Assembly (NCBI GenBank): GCA_947652605.1
Contig: CANTFG010000255.1
Span: 17,931 to 81,930 of the forward strand
Direction of reading: 5' to 3'
DNA: 64,000 nt
DNA from: Elmis aenea
Taxonomy: Eukaryota; Arthropoda; Insecta; Coleoptera; Elmidae
A model generated the notes under the pieces. The model had not been told where the DNA came from, ran no database searches, and saw only the letters and a program-made list of their open reading frames with translations. Shown in pieces: positions 27,301 through 42,600 of this stretch. The translations under genes and the position numbers were made by a program. The stretch's first letter is position 1. Every line of letters starts with the position of its first letter.

Positions 27301-30300
27301 GCTTATTGAAAGACATATGCAAAACAATTTTTTTCATGTAAAGATGCGATGGATAAACTCTTTCTGTGATATACAAGTCAATAATTAAAATTGTTTATAA
27401 ATAGTCGCTCAAGGAACACATGTATTATCTACAGCACTGTCGTTTTATGAAATTATTAAAAATTAAAACCAGCTTATTGAAAGACATATGCAAAACCATT
27501 TTTTTCATGTAAAGATGCGATGGATAAACTCTTTCTGTGATATACAAGTCAATAATTAAAATTGTTTATAAATAGTCGCTCAAGGAACACATGTATTATC
27601 TACAGCAAGGTCGTTTTATGAAATTATTAAAAATTAAAACCAGCTTATTGAAAGACATATGCAAAACAATTTTTTTCATGTAAAGATGCGATGGATAAAC
27701 TCTTTCTGTGATATACAAGTCAATAATTAAAATTGTTTATAAATAGTCGCTCAAGGAACACATGTATTATCCACAGCACGGTCGTTTTATGAAATTATTA
27801 AAAATTAAAACCAGCTTATTGAAAGACATATGCAAAACAATTTTTTTCATGTAAAGATGCGATGGATAAACTCTTTCTGTGATATACAAGTCAATAATTA
27901 AAATTGTTTATAAATAGTCGCTCAAGGAACAAATGTATTATCTACAGCACGGTCGTTTTATGAAATTATTAAAAATTAAAACCATCTTATTGAAAGACAT
28001 ATCCAAAACAATTTTTTTCATGTAAAGATGCGATGGGTAAACTCTTTCTGTGATATACAAGTCAATAATTAAAATTGTTTATAAATAGTCGCTCAAGGAA
28101 CACATGTATTATCTACAGCACGGTCGTTTTATGAAATTATTAAAAATTAAAACCAGCTTATTGAAAGACATATGCAAAACAATTTTTTTCATGTAAAGAT
28201 GCGATGGATAAACTCTTTCTGTGATATACAAGTCAATAATTAAAATTGTTTATAAATAGTCGCTCAAGGAACACATGTATTATCTACAGCACGGTCGTTT
28301 TATAAAATCATTAAAAATTAAAACCAGCTTATTGAAAGACATATGCAAAACAATTTTTTTCATGTAAAGATGCGATGGATAAACTCTTTCTGTGATATAC
28401 AAGTCAATAATTAGAATTGTTTATAAATAGTCGCTCAAGGAACACATGTATTATCTACAGCAAGGTCGTTTTATGAAATCATTAAAAATTTAAACCAGCT
28501 TATTGAAAGACATATGCAAAACAATTTTTTTCATGTAAAGATGCGATGGATAAACTCTTTCTGTGATATACAAGTCAATAATTAAAATTGTTTATAAATA
28601 GTCGCTCAAGGAACACATGAATTATCTACAGCAAGGTCGTTTTATGAAATTATTAAAAATTAAAACCAGCTTATTGAAAGACATATGCAAAACAATTTTT
28701 TTCATGTAAAGATGCGATGGATAAACTCTTTCTGTGATATACAAGTCAATAATTAAAATTGTTTATAAATAGTCGCTCAAGGAACACATGTATTATCTAT
28801 AGCACTGTCGTTTTATGAAATTATTAAAAATTAAAACCAGCTTATTGAAAGACATATGCAAAACCATTTTTTTCATGTAAAGATGCGATGGATAAACTCT
28901 TTCTGTGATATACAAGTCAATAATTAAAATTGTTTATAAATAGTCGCTCAAGGAACACATGTATTATCTACAGCAAGGTCGTTTTATGAAATTATTAAAA
29001 ATTAAAACCAGCTTATTGAAAGACATATGCAAAACAATTTTTTTCATATAAAGATGCGATGGATAAACTCTTTCTGTGATATACAATTCAATAATTAAAA
29101 TTGTTTATAAATAGTCGCTCAAGGAACACATGTATTATCTACAGCACGGTCGTTTTATGAAAGTATTAAAAATTAAAACCATCTTATTGAAAGACATATG
29201 CAAAACAATTTTTTTCATGTAAAGATGCGATGGATAAACTCTTTCTGTGATATACAAGTCAATAATTAAAATTGTTTATAAATAGTCGCTCAAGGAACAC
29301 ATGTATTATCTACAGCAAGGTCGTTTTATGAAATTATTAAAAATTAAAACCAGCTTATTGAAAGACATATGCAAAACAATTTTTTTCATATAAAGATGCG
29401 ATGGATAAACTCTTTCTGTGATATACAATTCAATAATTAAAATTGTTTATAAATAGTCGCTCAAGGAACACATGTATTATCTACAGCAAGGTCGTTTTAT
29501 GAAATTATTAAAAATTAAAACCAGCTTATTGAAAGACATATGCAAAACAATTTTTTTCATGTAAAGATGCGATGGATAAACTCTTTCTGTGATATACAAG
29601 TCAATAATTAAAATTGTTTATAAATAGTCGCTCAAGGAACACATGTATTATCTACAGCAAGGTCGTTTTATGAAATTATTAAAAATTAAAACCAGCTTAT
29701 TGAAAGACATATGCAAAACAATTTTTTTCATGTAAAGATGCGATGGATAAACTCTTTCTGTGATATACAAGTCAATAATTAAAATTGTTTATAAATAGTC
29801 GCTCAAGGAACACATGTATTATCTATAGCACTGTCGTTTTATGAAATTATTAAAAATTAAAACCAGCTTATTGAAAGACATATGCAAAACCATTTTTTTC
29901 ATGTAAAGATGCGATGGATAAACTCTTTCTGTGATATACAAGTCAATAATTAAAATTGTTTATAAATAGTCGCTCAAGGAACACATGTATTATCTACAGC
30001 ACGGTCGTTTTATGAAATTATTAAAAATTAAAACCATCTTATTGAAAGACATATGCAAAACAATTTTTTTCATGTAAAGATGCGATGGATAAACTCTTTC
30101 TGTGATATACAATTCAATAATTAAAATTGTTTATAAATAGTCGCTCAAGGAACACATGTATTATCTACAGCACGGTCGTTTTATGAAAGTATTAAAAATT
30201 AAAACCAGCTTATTGAAAGACATATGCAAAACAATTTTTTTCATGTAAAGATGCGATGGATAAACTCTTTCTGTGATATACAATTCAATAATTAAAATTG

Positions 30301-33300
30301 TTTATAAATAGTCGCTCAAGGAACACATGTATTATCTACAGCACGGTCGTTTTATGAAAGTATTAAAAATTAAAACCATTTTATTGAAAGACATATGCAA
30401 AACAATTTTTTTCATGTAAAGATGCGATGGATAAACTCTTTCTGTGATATACAAGTCAATAATTAAAATTGTTTATAAATAGTCGCTCAAGGAACACATG
30501 TATTATCTACAGCACGGTCGTTTTATGAAATTATTAAAAATTAAAACCAGCTTATTGAAAGACATATGCAAAACAATTTTTTTCATGTAAAGATGCGATG
30601 GATAAACTCTTTCTGTGATATACAAGTCAATAATTAAAATTGTTTATAAATAGTCGCTCAAGGAACACATGTATTATCCACAGCACGGTCGTTTTATGAA
30701 ATTATTAAAAATTAAAACCAGCTTATTGAAAGACATATGCAAAACAATTTTTTTCATGTAAAGATGCGATGGATAAACTCTTTCTGTGATATACAAGTCA
30801 ATAATTAAAATTGTTTATAAATAGTCGCTCAAGGAACACATGTATTATCCACAGCACGGTCGTTTTATGAAATTATTAAAAATTAAAACCAGCTTATTGA
30901 AAGACATATGCAAAACAATTTTTTTCATGTAAAGATGCGATGGATAAACTCTTTCTGTGATATACAAGTCAATAATTAAAATTGTTTATAAATAGTCGCT
31001 CAAGGAACACATGTATTATCCACAGCACGGTCGTTTTATGAAATTATTAAAAATTAAAACCAGCTTATTGAAAGACATATGCAAAACAATTTTTTTCATG
31101 TAAAGATGCGATGGATAAACTCTTTCTGTGATATACAAGTCAATAATTAAAATTGTTTATAAATAGTCGCTCAAGGAACACATGTATTATCCACAGCACG
31201 GTCGTTTTATGAAATTATTAAAAATTAAAACCAGCTTATTGAAAGACATATGCAAAACCATTTTTTTCATGTAAAGATGCGATGGATAAACTCTTTCTGT
31301 GATATACAAGTCAATAATTAAAATTGTTTATAAATAGTCGCTCAAGGAACACATGTATTATCCACAGCACGGTCGTTTTATGAAATTATTAAAAATTAAA
31401 ACCAGCTTATTGAAAGACATATGCAAAACAATTTTTTTCATGTAAAGATGCGATGGATAAACTCTTTCTGTGATATACAAGTCAATAATTAAAATTGTTT
31501 ATAAATAGTCGCTCAAGGAACACATGTATTATCTACAGCACGGTCGTTTTATGAAAGTATTAAAAATTAAAACCATCTTATTGAAAGACATATGCAAAAC
31601 AATTTTTTTCATGTAAAGATGCGATGGATAAACTCTTTCTGTGATATACAAGTCAATAATTAGAATTGTTTATAAATAGTCGCTCAAGGAACACATGTAT
31701 TATCTACAGCAAGGTCACTTTATGAAATCATTAAAAATTAAAACCAGCGTATTGAAAGACATATGCAAAACAATTTTTTTCATGTAAAGATGCGATGGAT
31801 AAACTCTTTCTGTGATATACAAGTCAATAATTAAAATTGTTTATAAATAGTCGCTCAAGGAACACATGTATTATCTACAGCAAGGTCGTTTTATGAAATT
31901 ATTAAAAATTAAAACCAGCTTATTGAAAGACATATGCAAAACAATTTTTTTCATGTAAAGATGCGATGGATAAACTCTTTCTGTGATATACAAGTCAATA
32001 ATTAAAATTGTTTATAAATAGTCGCTCAAGGAACACATGTATTATCTACAGCACTGTCGTTTTATGAAATTATTAAAAATTAAAACCAGCTTATTGAAAG
32101 ACATATGCAAAACAATTTTTTTCATGTAAAGATGCGATGGATAAACTCTTTCTGTGATATACAAGTCAATAATTAAAATTGTTTATAAATAGTCGCTCAA
32201 GGAACACATGTATTATCTACAGCAAGGTCGTTTTATGAAATTATTAAAAATTAAAACCAGCTTATTGAAAGACATATGCAAAACAATTTTTTTCATGTAA
32301 AGATGCGATGGATAAACTCTTTCTGTGATATACAATTCAATAATTAAAATTGTTTATAAATAGTCGCTCAAGGAACACATGTATTATCTACAGCACGGTC
32401 GTTTTATGAAAGTATTAAAAATTAAAACCATTTTATTGAAAGACATATGCAAAACAATTTTTTTCATGTAAAGATGCGATGGATAAACTCTTTCTGTGAT
32501 ATACAAGTCAATAATTAGAATTCTTTATAAATAGTCGCTCAAGGAACACATGTATTATCTACAGCAAGGTCGTTTTATGAAATCATTAAAAATTAAAACC
32601 AGCTTATTGAAAGACATATGCAAAACAATTTTTTTCATGTAAAGATGCGATGGATAAACTCTTTCTGTGATATACAAGTCAATAATTAAAATTGTTTATA
32701 AATAGTCGCTCAAGGAACACATGTATTATCTATAGCATGGTCGTTTTATGAAATTATTAAAAATTAAAACCAGCTTATTGAAAGACATATGCAAAACAAT
32801 TTTTTTCATGTAAAGATGCGATGGATAAACTCTTTCTGTGATATACAAGTCAATAATTAAAATTGTTTATAAATAGTCGCTCAAGGAACACATGTATTAT
32901 CTACAGCACTGTCGTTTTATGAAATTATTAAAAATTAAAACCAGCTTATTGAAAGACATATGCAAAACCATTTTTTTCATGTAAAGATGCGATGGATAAA
33001 CTCTTTCTGTGATATACAAGTCAATAATTAAAATTGTTTATAAATAGTCGCTCAAGGAACACATGTATTATCCACAGCAAGGTCGTTTTATGAAATTATT
33101 AAAAATTAAAACCAGCTTATTGAAAGACATATGCAAAACAATTTTTTTCATGTAAAGATGCGATGGATAAACTCTTTCTGTGATATACAAGTCAATAATT
33201 AAAATTGTTTATAAATAGTCGCTCAAGGAACACATGTATTATCCACAGCACGGTCGTTTTATGAAATTATTAAAAATTAAAACCAGCTTATTGAAAGACA

Positions 33301-36300
33301 TATGCAAAACAATTTTTTTCATGTAAAGATGCGATGGATAAACTCTTTCTGTGATATACAAGTCAATAATTAAAATTGTTTATAAATAGTCGCTCAAGGA
33401 ACAAATGTATTATCTACAGCACGGTCGTTTTATGAAATTATTAAAAATTAAAACCATCTTATTGAAAGACATATCCAAAACAATTTTTTTCATGTAAAGA
33501 TGCGATGGGTAAACTCTTTCTGTGATATACAAGTCAATAATTAAAATTGTTTATAAATAGTCGCTCAAGGAACACATGTATTATCTACAGCACGGTCGTT
33601 TTATGAAATTATTAAAAATTAAAACCAGCTTATTGAAAGACATATGCAAAACAATTTTTTTCATGTAAAGATGCGATGGATAAACTCTTTCTGTGATATA
33701 CAAGTCAATAATTAAAATTGTTTATAAATAGTCGCTCAAGGAACACATGTATTATCTACAGCACGGTCGTTTTATAAAATCATTAAAAATTAAAACCAGC
33801 TTATTGAAAGACATATGCAAAACAATTTTTTTCATGTAAAGATGCGATGGATAAACTCTTTCTGTGATATACAAGTCAATAATTAGAATTGTTTATAAAT
33901 AGTCGCTCAAGGAACACATGTATTATCTACAGCAAGGTCGTTTTATGAAATTATTAAAAATTAAAACCAGCTTATTGAAAGACATATGCAAAACAATTTT
34001 TTTCATGTAAAGATGCGATGGATAAACTCTTTCTGTGATATACAAGTCAATAATTAAAATTGTTTATAAATAGTCGCTCAAGGAACACATGTATTATCTA
34101 CAGCAAGGTCGTTTTATGAAATTATTAAAAATTAAAACCAGCTTATTGAAAGACATATGCAAAACAATTTTTTTCATGTAAAGATGCGATGGATAAACTC
34201 TTTCTGTGATATACAAGTCAATAATTAAAATTGTTTATAAATAGTCGCTCAAGGAACACATGTATTATCTATAGCACTGTCGTTTTATGAAATTATTAAA
34301 AATTAAAACCAGCTTATTGAAAGACATATGCAAAACCATTTTTTTCATGTAAAGATGCGATGGATAAACTCTTTCTGTGATATACAAGTCAATAATTAAA
34401 ATTGTTTATAAATAGTCGCTCAAGGAACACATGTATTATCTACAGCAAGGTCGTTTTATGAAATTATTAAAAATTAAAACCAGCTTATTGAAAGACATAT
34501 GCAAAACAATTTTTTTCATATAAAGATGCGATGGATAAACTCTTTCTGTGATATACAATTCAATAATTAAAATTGTTTATAAATAGTCGCTCAAGGAACA
34601 CATGTATTATCTACAGCACGGTCGTTTTATGAAAGTATTAAAAATTAAAACCATTTTATTGAAAGACATATGCAAAACAATTTTTTTCATGTAAAGATGT
34701 GATGGATAAACTCTTTCTGTGATATACAAGTCAATAATTAAAATTGTTTATAAATAGTCGCTCAAGGAACACATGTATTATCTACAGCACGGTCGTTTTA
34801 TGAAATTATTAAAAATTAAAACCAGCTTATTGAAAGACATATGCAAAACAATTTTTTTCATGTAAAGATGCGATGGATAAACTCTTTCTGTGATATACAA
34901 GTCAATAATTAAAATTGTTTATAAATAGTCGCTCAAGGAACACATGTATTATCTACAGCAAGGTCGTTTTATGAAATTATTAAAAATTAAAACCAGCTTA
35001 TTGAAAGACATATGCAAAACAATTTTTTTCATGTAAAGATGCGATGGATAAACTCTTTCTGTGATATACAATTCAATAATTAAAATTGTTTATAAATAGT
35101 CGCTCAAGGAACACATGTATTATCTACAGCACGGTCGTTTTATGAAAGTATTAAAAATTAAAACCATCTTATTGAAAGACATATGCAAAACAATTTTTTT
35201 CATGTAAAGATGCGATGGATAAACTCTTTCTGTGATATACAATTCAATAATTAAAATTGTTTATAAATAGTCGCTCAAGGAACACATGTATTATCTACAG
35301 CACGGTCGTTTTATGAAAGTATTAAAAATTAAAACCATTTTATTGAAAGACATATGCAAAACAATTTTTTTCATGTAAAGATGCGATGGATAAACTCTTT
35401 CTGTGATATACAAGTCAATAATTAAAATTGTTTATAAATAGTCGCTCAAGGAACACATGTATTATCTACAGCACGGTCGTTTTATGAAATTATTAAAAAT
35501 TAAAACCAGCTTATTGAAAGACATATGCAAAACAATTTTTTTCATGTAAAGATGCGATGGATAAACTCTTTCTGTGATATACAAGTCAATAATTAAAATT
35601 GTTCATAAATAGTCGCTCAAGGAACACATGTATTATCCACAGCACGGTCGTTTTATGAAATTATTAAAAATTAAAACCAGCTTATTGAAAGACATATGCA
35701 AAACAATTTTTTTCATGTAAAGATGCGATGGATAAACTCTTTCTGTGATATACAAGTCAATAATTAAAATTGTTTATAAATAGTCGCTCAAGGAACAAAT
35801 GTATTATCTACAGCACGGTCGTTTTATGAAATTATTAAAAATTAAAACCATCTTATTGAAAGACATATGCAAAACAATTTTTTTCATGTAAAGATGCGAT
35901 GGGTAAACTCTTTCTGTGATATACAAGTCAATAATTAGAATTGTTTATAAATAGTCGCTCAAGGAACACATGTATTATCTACAGCAAGGTCGTTTTATGA
36001 AATCATTAAAAATTTAAACCAGCTTATTGAAAGACATATGCAAAACAATTTTTTTCATGTAAAGATGCGATGGATAAACTCTTTCTGTGATATACAAGTC
36101 AATAATTAGAATTGTTTATAAATAGTCGCTCAAGGAACACATGTATTATCTACAGCAAGGTCGTTTTATGAAATCATTAAAAATTTAAACCAGCTTATTG
36201 AAAGACATATGCAAAACAATTTTTTTCATGTAAAGATGCGATGGATAAACTCTTTCTGTGATATACAAGTCAATAATTAAAATTGTTTATAAATAGTCGC

Positions 36301-36418
36301 TCAAGGAACACATGTATTATCTACAGCAAGGTCGTTTTATGAAATTATTAAAAATTAAAACCAGCTTATTGAAAGACATATGCAAAACAATTTTTTTCAT
36401 GTAAAGATGCGATGGATA
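21370..36418 (+). repeat. Super-unit copy 2 (88 monomers, about 15.0 kb)
   Basis: This is the second copy of the block at 4099-20856, ten monomers shorter. It repeats the order of marks, including the internal pair of 32-monomer units: 'tcacttta' at 26243 and 31715 is 5472 bp apart, and 'tataaaatca' at 28303 and 33775 is 5472 bp apart. Private changes since duplication include a one-base insertion near 23455 that makes a 172-bp monomer, 'cacatgaatt' near 28615, and 'cagcgtattg' near 31747. Confidence 0.84.
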
Positions 36419-38128
36419 AACTCTTTCTGTGATATACAAGTCAATAATTAAAATTGTTTATAAATAGTCGCTCAAGGAACACATGTATTATCCACAGCAC
36501 GGTCGTTTTATGAAATTATTAAAAATTAAAACCAGCTTATTGAAAGACATATGCAAAACAATTTTTTTCATGTAAAGATGCGATGGATAAACTCTTTCTG
36601 TGATATACAAGTCAATAATTAAAATTGTTTATAAATAGTCGCTCAAGGAACAAATGTATTATCTACAGCACGGTCGTTTTATGAAATTATTAAAAATTAA
36701 AACCATCTTATTGAAAGACATATCCAAAACAATTTTTTTCATGTAAAGATGCGATGGGTAAACTCTTTCTGTGATATACAAGTCAATAATTAAAATTGTT
36801 TATAAATAGTCGCTCAAGGAACACATGTATTATCTACAGCACGGTCGTTTTATGAAATTATTAAAAATTAAAACCAGCTTATTGAAAGACATATGCAAAA
36901 CAATTTTTTTCATGTAAAGATGCGATGGATAAACTCTTTCTGTGATATACAAGTCAATAATTAAAATTGTTTATAAATAGTCGCTCAAGGAACACATGTA
37001 TTATCTACAGCACGGTCGTTTTATAAAATCATTAAAAATTAAAACCAGCTTATTGAAAGACATATGCAAAACAATTTTTTTCATGTAAAGATGCGATGGA
37101 TAAACTCTTTCTGTGATATACAAGTCAATAATTAGAATTGTTTATAAATAGTCGCTCAAGGAACACATGTATTATCTACAGCAAGGTCGTTTTATGAAAT
37201 CATTAAAAATTTAAACCAGCTTATTGAAAGACATATGCAAAACAATTTTTTTCATGTAAAGATGCGATGGATAAACTCTTTCTGTGATATACAAGTCAAT
37301 AATTAAAATTGTTTATAAATAGTCGCTCAAGGAACACATGTATTATCTACAGCAAGGTCGTTTTATGAAATTATTAAAAATTAAAACCAGCTTATTGAAA
37401 GACATATGCAAAACAATTTTTTTCATGTAAAGATGCGATGGATAAACTCTTTCTGTGATATACAAGTCAATAATTAAAATTGTTTATAAATAGTCGCTCA
37501 AGGAACACATGTATTATCTATAGCACTGTCGTTTTATGAAATTATTAAAAATTAAAACCAGCTTATTGAAAGACATATGCAAAACCATTTTTTTCATGTA
37601 AAGATGCGATGGATAAACTCTTTCTGTGATATACAAGTCAATAATTAAAATTGTTTATAAATAGTCGCTCAAGGAACACATGTATTATCTACAGCAAGGT
37701 CGTTTTATGAAATTATTAAAAATTAAAACCAGCTTATTGAAAGACATATGCAAAACAATTTTTTTCATGTAAAGATGCGATGGATAAACTCTTTCTGTGA
37801 TATACAAGTCAATAATTAAAATTGTTTATAAATAGTCGCTCAAGGAACACATGTATTATCCACAGCACGGTCGTTTTATGAAATTATTAAAAATTAAAAC
37901 CAGCTTATTGAAAGACATATGCAAAACAATTTTTTTCATGTAAAGATGCGATGGATAAACTCTTTCTGTGATATACAAGTCAATAATTAAAATTGTTTAT
38001 AAATAGTCGCTCAAGGAACAAATGTATTATCTACAGCACGGTCGTTTTATGAAATTATTAAAAATTAAAACCATCTTATTGAAAGACATATGCAAAACAA
38101 TTTTTTTCATGTAAAGATGCGATGGGTA

Positions 38129-39667
38129 AACTCTTTCTGTGATATACAAGTCAATAATTAAAATTGTTTATAAATAGTCGCTCAAGGAACACATGTATTA
38201 TCTACAGCACGGTCGTTTTATGAAATTATTAAAAATTAAAACCAGCTTATTGAAAGACATATGCAAAACAATTTTTTTCATGTAAAGATGCGATGGATAA
38301 ACTCTTTCTGTGATATACAAGTCAATAATTAAAATTGTTTATAAATAGTCGCTCAAGGAACACATGTATTATCTACAGCACGGTCGTTTTATAAAATCAT
38401 TAAAAATTAAAACCAGCTTATTGAAAGACATATGCAAAACAATTTTTTACATGTAAAGATGCGATGGATAAACTCTTTCTGTGATATACCAGTCAATAAT
38501 TAGAATTGTTTATAAATAGTCGCTCAAGGAACACATGTATTATCTACAGCAAGGTCGTTTTATGAAATCATTAAAAATTTAAACCAGCTTATTGAAAGAC
38601 ATATGCAAAACAATTTTTTTCATGTAAAGATGCGATGGATAAACTCTTTCTGTGATATACAAGTCAATAATTAAAATTGTTTATAAATAGTCGCTCAAGG
38701 AACACATGTATTATCTACAGCACGGTCGTTTTATGAAATTATTAAAAATTAAAACCAGCTTATTGAAAGACATATGCAAAACAATTTTTTTCATGTAAAG
38801 ATGCGATGGATAAACTCTTTCTGTGATATACAAGTCAATAATTAAAATTGTTTATAAATAGTCGCTCAAGGAACACATGTATTATCTACAGCACGGTCGT
38901 TTTATAAAATCATTAAAAATTAAAACCAGCTTATTGAAAGACATATGCAAAACAATTTTTTTCATGTAAAGATGCGATGGATAAACTCTTTCTGTGATAT
39001 ACAAGTCAATAATTAGAATTGTTTATAAATAGTCGCTCAAGGAACACATGTATTATCTACAGCAAGGTCGTTTTATGAAATCATTAAAAATTTAAACCAG
39101 CTTATTGAAAGACATATGCAAAACAATTTTTTTCATGTAAAGATGCGATGGATAAACTCTTTCTGTGATATACAAGTCAATAATTAAAATTGTTTATAAA
39201 TAGTCGCTCAAGGAACACATGTATTATCTACAGCACGGTCGTTTTATGAAATTATTAAAAATTAAAACCAGCTTATTGAAAGACATATGCAAAACAATTT
39301 TTTTCATGTAAAGATGCGATGGATAAACTCTTTCTGTGATATACAAGTCAATAATTAAAATTGTTTATAAATAGTCGCTCAAGGAACACATGTATTATCT
39401 ACAGCACAGTCGTTTTATAAAATCATTAAAAATTAAAACCATTTTATTGAAAGACATATGCAAAACAATTTTTTTCATGTAAAGATGCGATGGATAAACT
39501 CTTTCTGTGATATACAAGTCAATAATTAGAATTGTTTATAAATAGTCGCTCAAGGAACACATGTATTATCTACAGCAAGGTCGTTTTATGAAATCATTAA
39601 AAATTTAAACCAGCTTATTGAAAGACATATGCAAAACAATTTTTTTCATGTAAAGATGCGATGGATA
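38129..39667 (+). repeat. Three copies of a 3-monomer (513-bp) higher-order repeat
   Basis: The trimer is a plain 'ctacagcacgg' monomer, then a 'tataaaatcatt' monomer, then a 'tagaatt'/'tcatt'/'atttaaacc' monomer. It occurs three times in a row, with starts at 38129, 38642 and 39155. The third copy has mutated ('cacagtcg' and 'cattttatt'). The same trimer recurs in the 50-56 kb stretch. Confidence 0.8.
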
Positions 39668-42600
39668 AACTCTTTCTGTGATATACAAGTCAATAATTAA
39701 AATTGTTTATAAATAGTCGCTCAAGGAACACATGTATTATCTACAGCAAGGTCGTTTTATGAAATTATTAAAAATTAAAACCAGCTTATTGAAAGACATA
39801 TGCAAAACAATTTTTTTCATGTAAAGATGCGATGGATAAACTCTTTCTGTGATATACAAGTCAATAATTAAAATTGTTTATAAATAGTCGCTCAAGGAAC
39901 ACATGTATTATCTACAGCACTGTCGTTTTATGAAATTATTAAAAATTAAAACCAGCTTATTGAAAGACATATGCAAAACCATTTTTTTCATGTAAAGATG
40001 CGATGGATAAACTCTTTCTGTGATATACAAGTCAATAATTCAAATTGTTTATAAATAGTCGCTCAAGGAACACATGTATTATCTACAGCAAGGTCGTTTT
40101 ATGAAATTATTAAAAATTAAAACCAGCTTATTGAAAGACATATGCAAAACAATTTTTTTCATGTAAAGATGCGATGGATAAACTCTTTCTGTGATATACA
40201 AGTCAATAATTAAAATTGTTTATAAATAGTCGCTCAAGGAACACATGTATTATCCACAGCACGGTCGTTTTATGAAATTATTAAAAATTAAAACCAGCTT
40301 ATTGAAAGACATATGCAAAACAATTTTTTTCATGTAAAGATGCGATGGATAAACTCTTTCTGTGATATACAAGTCAATAATTAAAATTGTTTATAAATAG
40401 TCGCTCAAGGAACACATGTATTATCCACAGCACGGTCGTTTTATGAAATTATTAAAAATTAAAACCAGCTTATTGAAAGACATATGCAAAACAATTTTTT
40501 TCATGTAAAGATGCGATGGATAAACTCTTTCTGTGATATACAAGTCAATAATTAAAATTGTTTATAAATAGTCGCTCAAGGAACACATGTATTATCCACA
40601 GCACGGTCGTTTTATGAAATTATTAAAAATTAAAACCAGCTTATTGAAAGACATATGCAAAACAATTTTTTTCATGTAAAGATGCGATGGATAAACTCTT
40701 TCTGTGATATACAAGTCAATAATTAAAATTGTTTATAAATAGTCGCTCAAGGAACACATGTATTATCCACAGCACGGTCGTTTTATGAAATTATTAAAAA
40801 TTAAAACCAGCTTATTGAAAGACATATGCAAAACAATTTTTTTCATGTAAAGATGCGATGGATAAACTCTTTCTGTGATATACAAGTCAATAATTAAAAT
40901 TGTTTATAAATAGTCGCTCAAGGAACACATGTATTATCTACAGCAAGGTCGTTTTATGAAATTATTAAAAATTAAAACCAGCTTATTGAAAGACATATGC
41001 AAAACAATTTTTTTCATGTAAAGATGCGATGGATAAACTCTTTCTGTGATATACAAGTCAATAATTAAAATTGTTTATAAATAGTCGCTCAAGGAACACA
41101 TGTATTATCCACAGCACGGTCGTTTTATGAAATTATTAAAAATTAAAACCAGCTTATTGAAAGACATATGCAAAACAATTTTTTTCATGTAAAGATGCGA
41201 TGGATAAACTCTTTCTGTGATATACAAGTCAATAATTCAAATTGTTTATAAATAGTCGCTCAAGGAACACATGTATTATCCACAGCACGGTCGTTTTATG
41301 AAATTATTAAAAATTAAAACCAGCTTATTGAAAGACATATGCAAAACAATTTTTTTCATGTAAAGATGCGATGGATAAACTCTTTCTGTGATATACAAGT
41401 CAATAATTAAAATTGTTTATAAATAGTCGCTCAAGGAACACATGTATTATCCACAGCACGGTCGTTTTATGAAATTATTAAAAATTAAAACCAGCTTATT
41501 GAAAGACATATGCAAAACAATTTTTTTCATGTAAAGATGCGATGGATAAACTCTTTCTGTGATATACAAGTCAATAATTAAAATTGTTTATAAATAGTCG
41601 CTCAAGGAACACATGTATTATCTACAGCAAGGTCGTTTTATGAAATTATTAAAAATTAAAACCAGCTTATTGAAAGACATATGCAAAACAATTTTTTTCA
41701 TGTAAAGATGCGATGGATAAACTCTTTCTGTGATATACAAGTCAATAATTAAAATTGTTTATAAATAGTCGCTCAAGGAACACATGTATTATCCACAGCA
41801 CGGTCGTTTTATGAAATTATTAAAAATTAAAACCAGCTTATTGAAAGACATATGCAAAACAATTTTTTTCATGTAAAGATGCGATGGATAAACTCTTTCT
41901 GTGATATACAAGTCAATAATTAAAATTGTTTATAAATAGTCGCTCAAGGAACACATGTATTATCCACAGCACGGTCGTTTTATGAAATTATTAAAAATTA
42001 AAACCAGCTTATTGAAAGACATATGCAAAACAATTTTTTTCATGTAAAGATGCGATGGATAAACTCTTTCTGTGATATACAAGTCAATAATTAAAATTGT
42101 TTATAAATAGTCGCTCAAGGAACACATGTATTATCTACAGCAAGGTCGTTTTATGAAATTATTAAAAATTAAAACCAGCTTATTGAAAGACATATGCAAA
42201 ACAATTTTTTTCATGTAAAGATGCGATGGATAAACTCTTTCTGTGATATACAAGTCAATAATTAAAATTGTTTATAAATAGTCGCTCAAGGAACACATGT
42301 ATTATCTACCGCACGGTCGTTTTATGAAATTATTAAAAATTAAAACCATCTTATTGAAAGACATATGCAAAACAATTTTTTTCATGTAAAGATGCGATGG
42401 ATAAACTCTTTCTGTGATATACAAGTCAATAATTAAAATTGTTTATAAATAGTCGCTCAAGGAACACATGTATTATCTACAGCACGGTCGTTTTATGAAA
42501 TTATTAAAAATTAAAACCAGCTTATTGAAAGACATATGCAAAACAATTTTTTTCATGTAAAGATGCGATGGATAAACTCTTTCTGTGATATACAAGTCAA

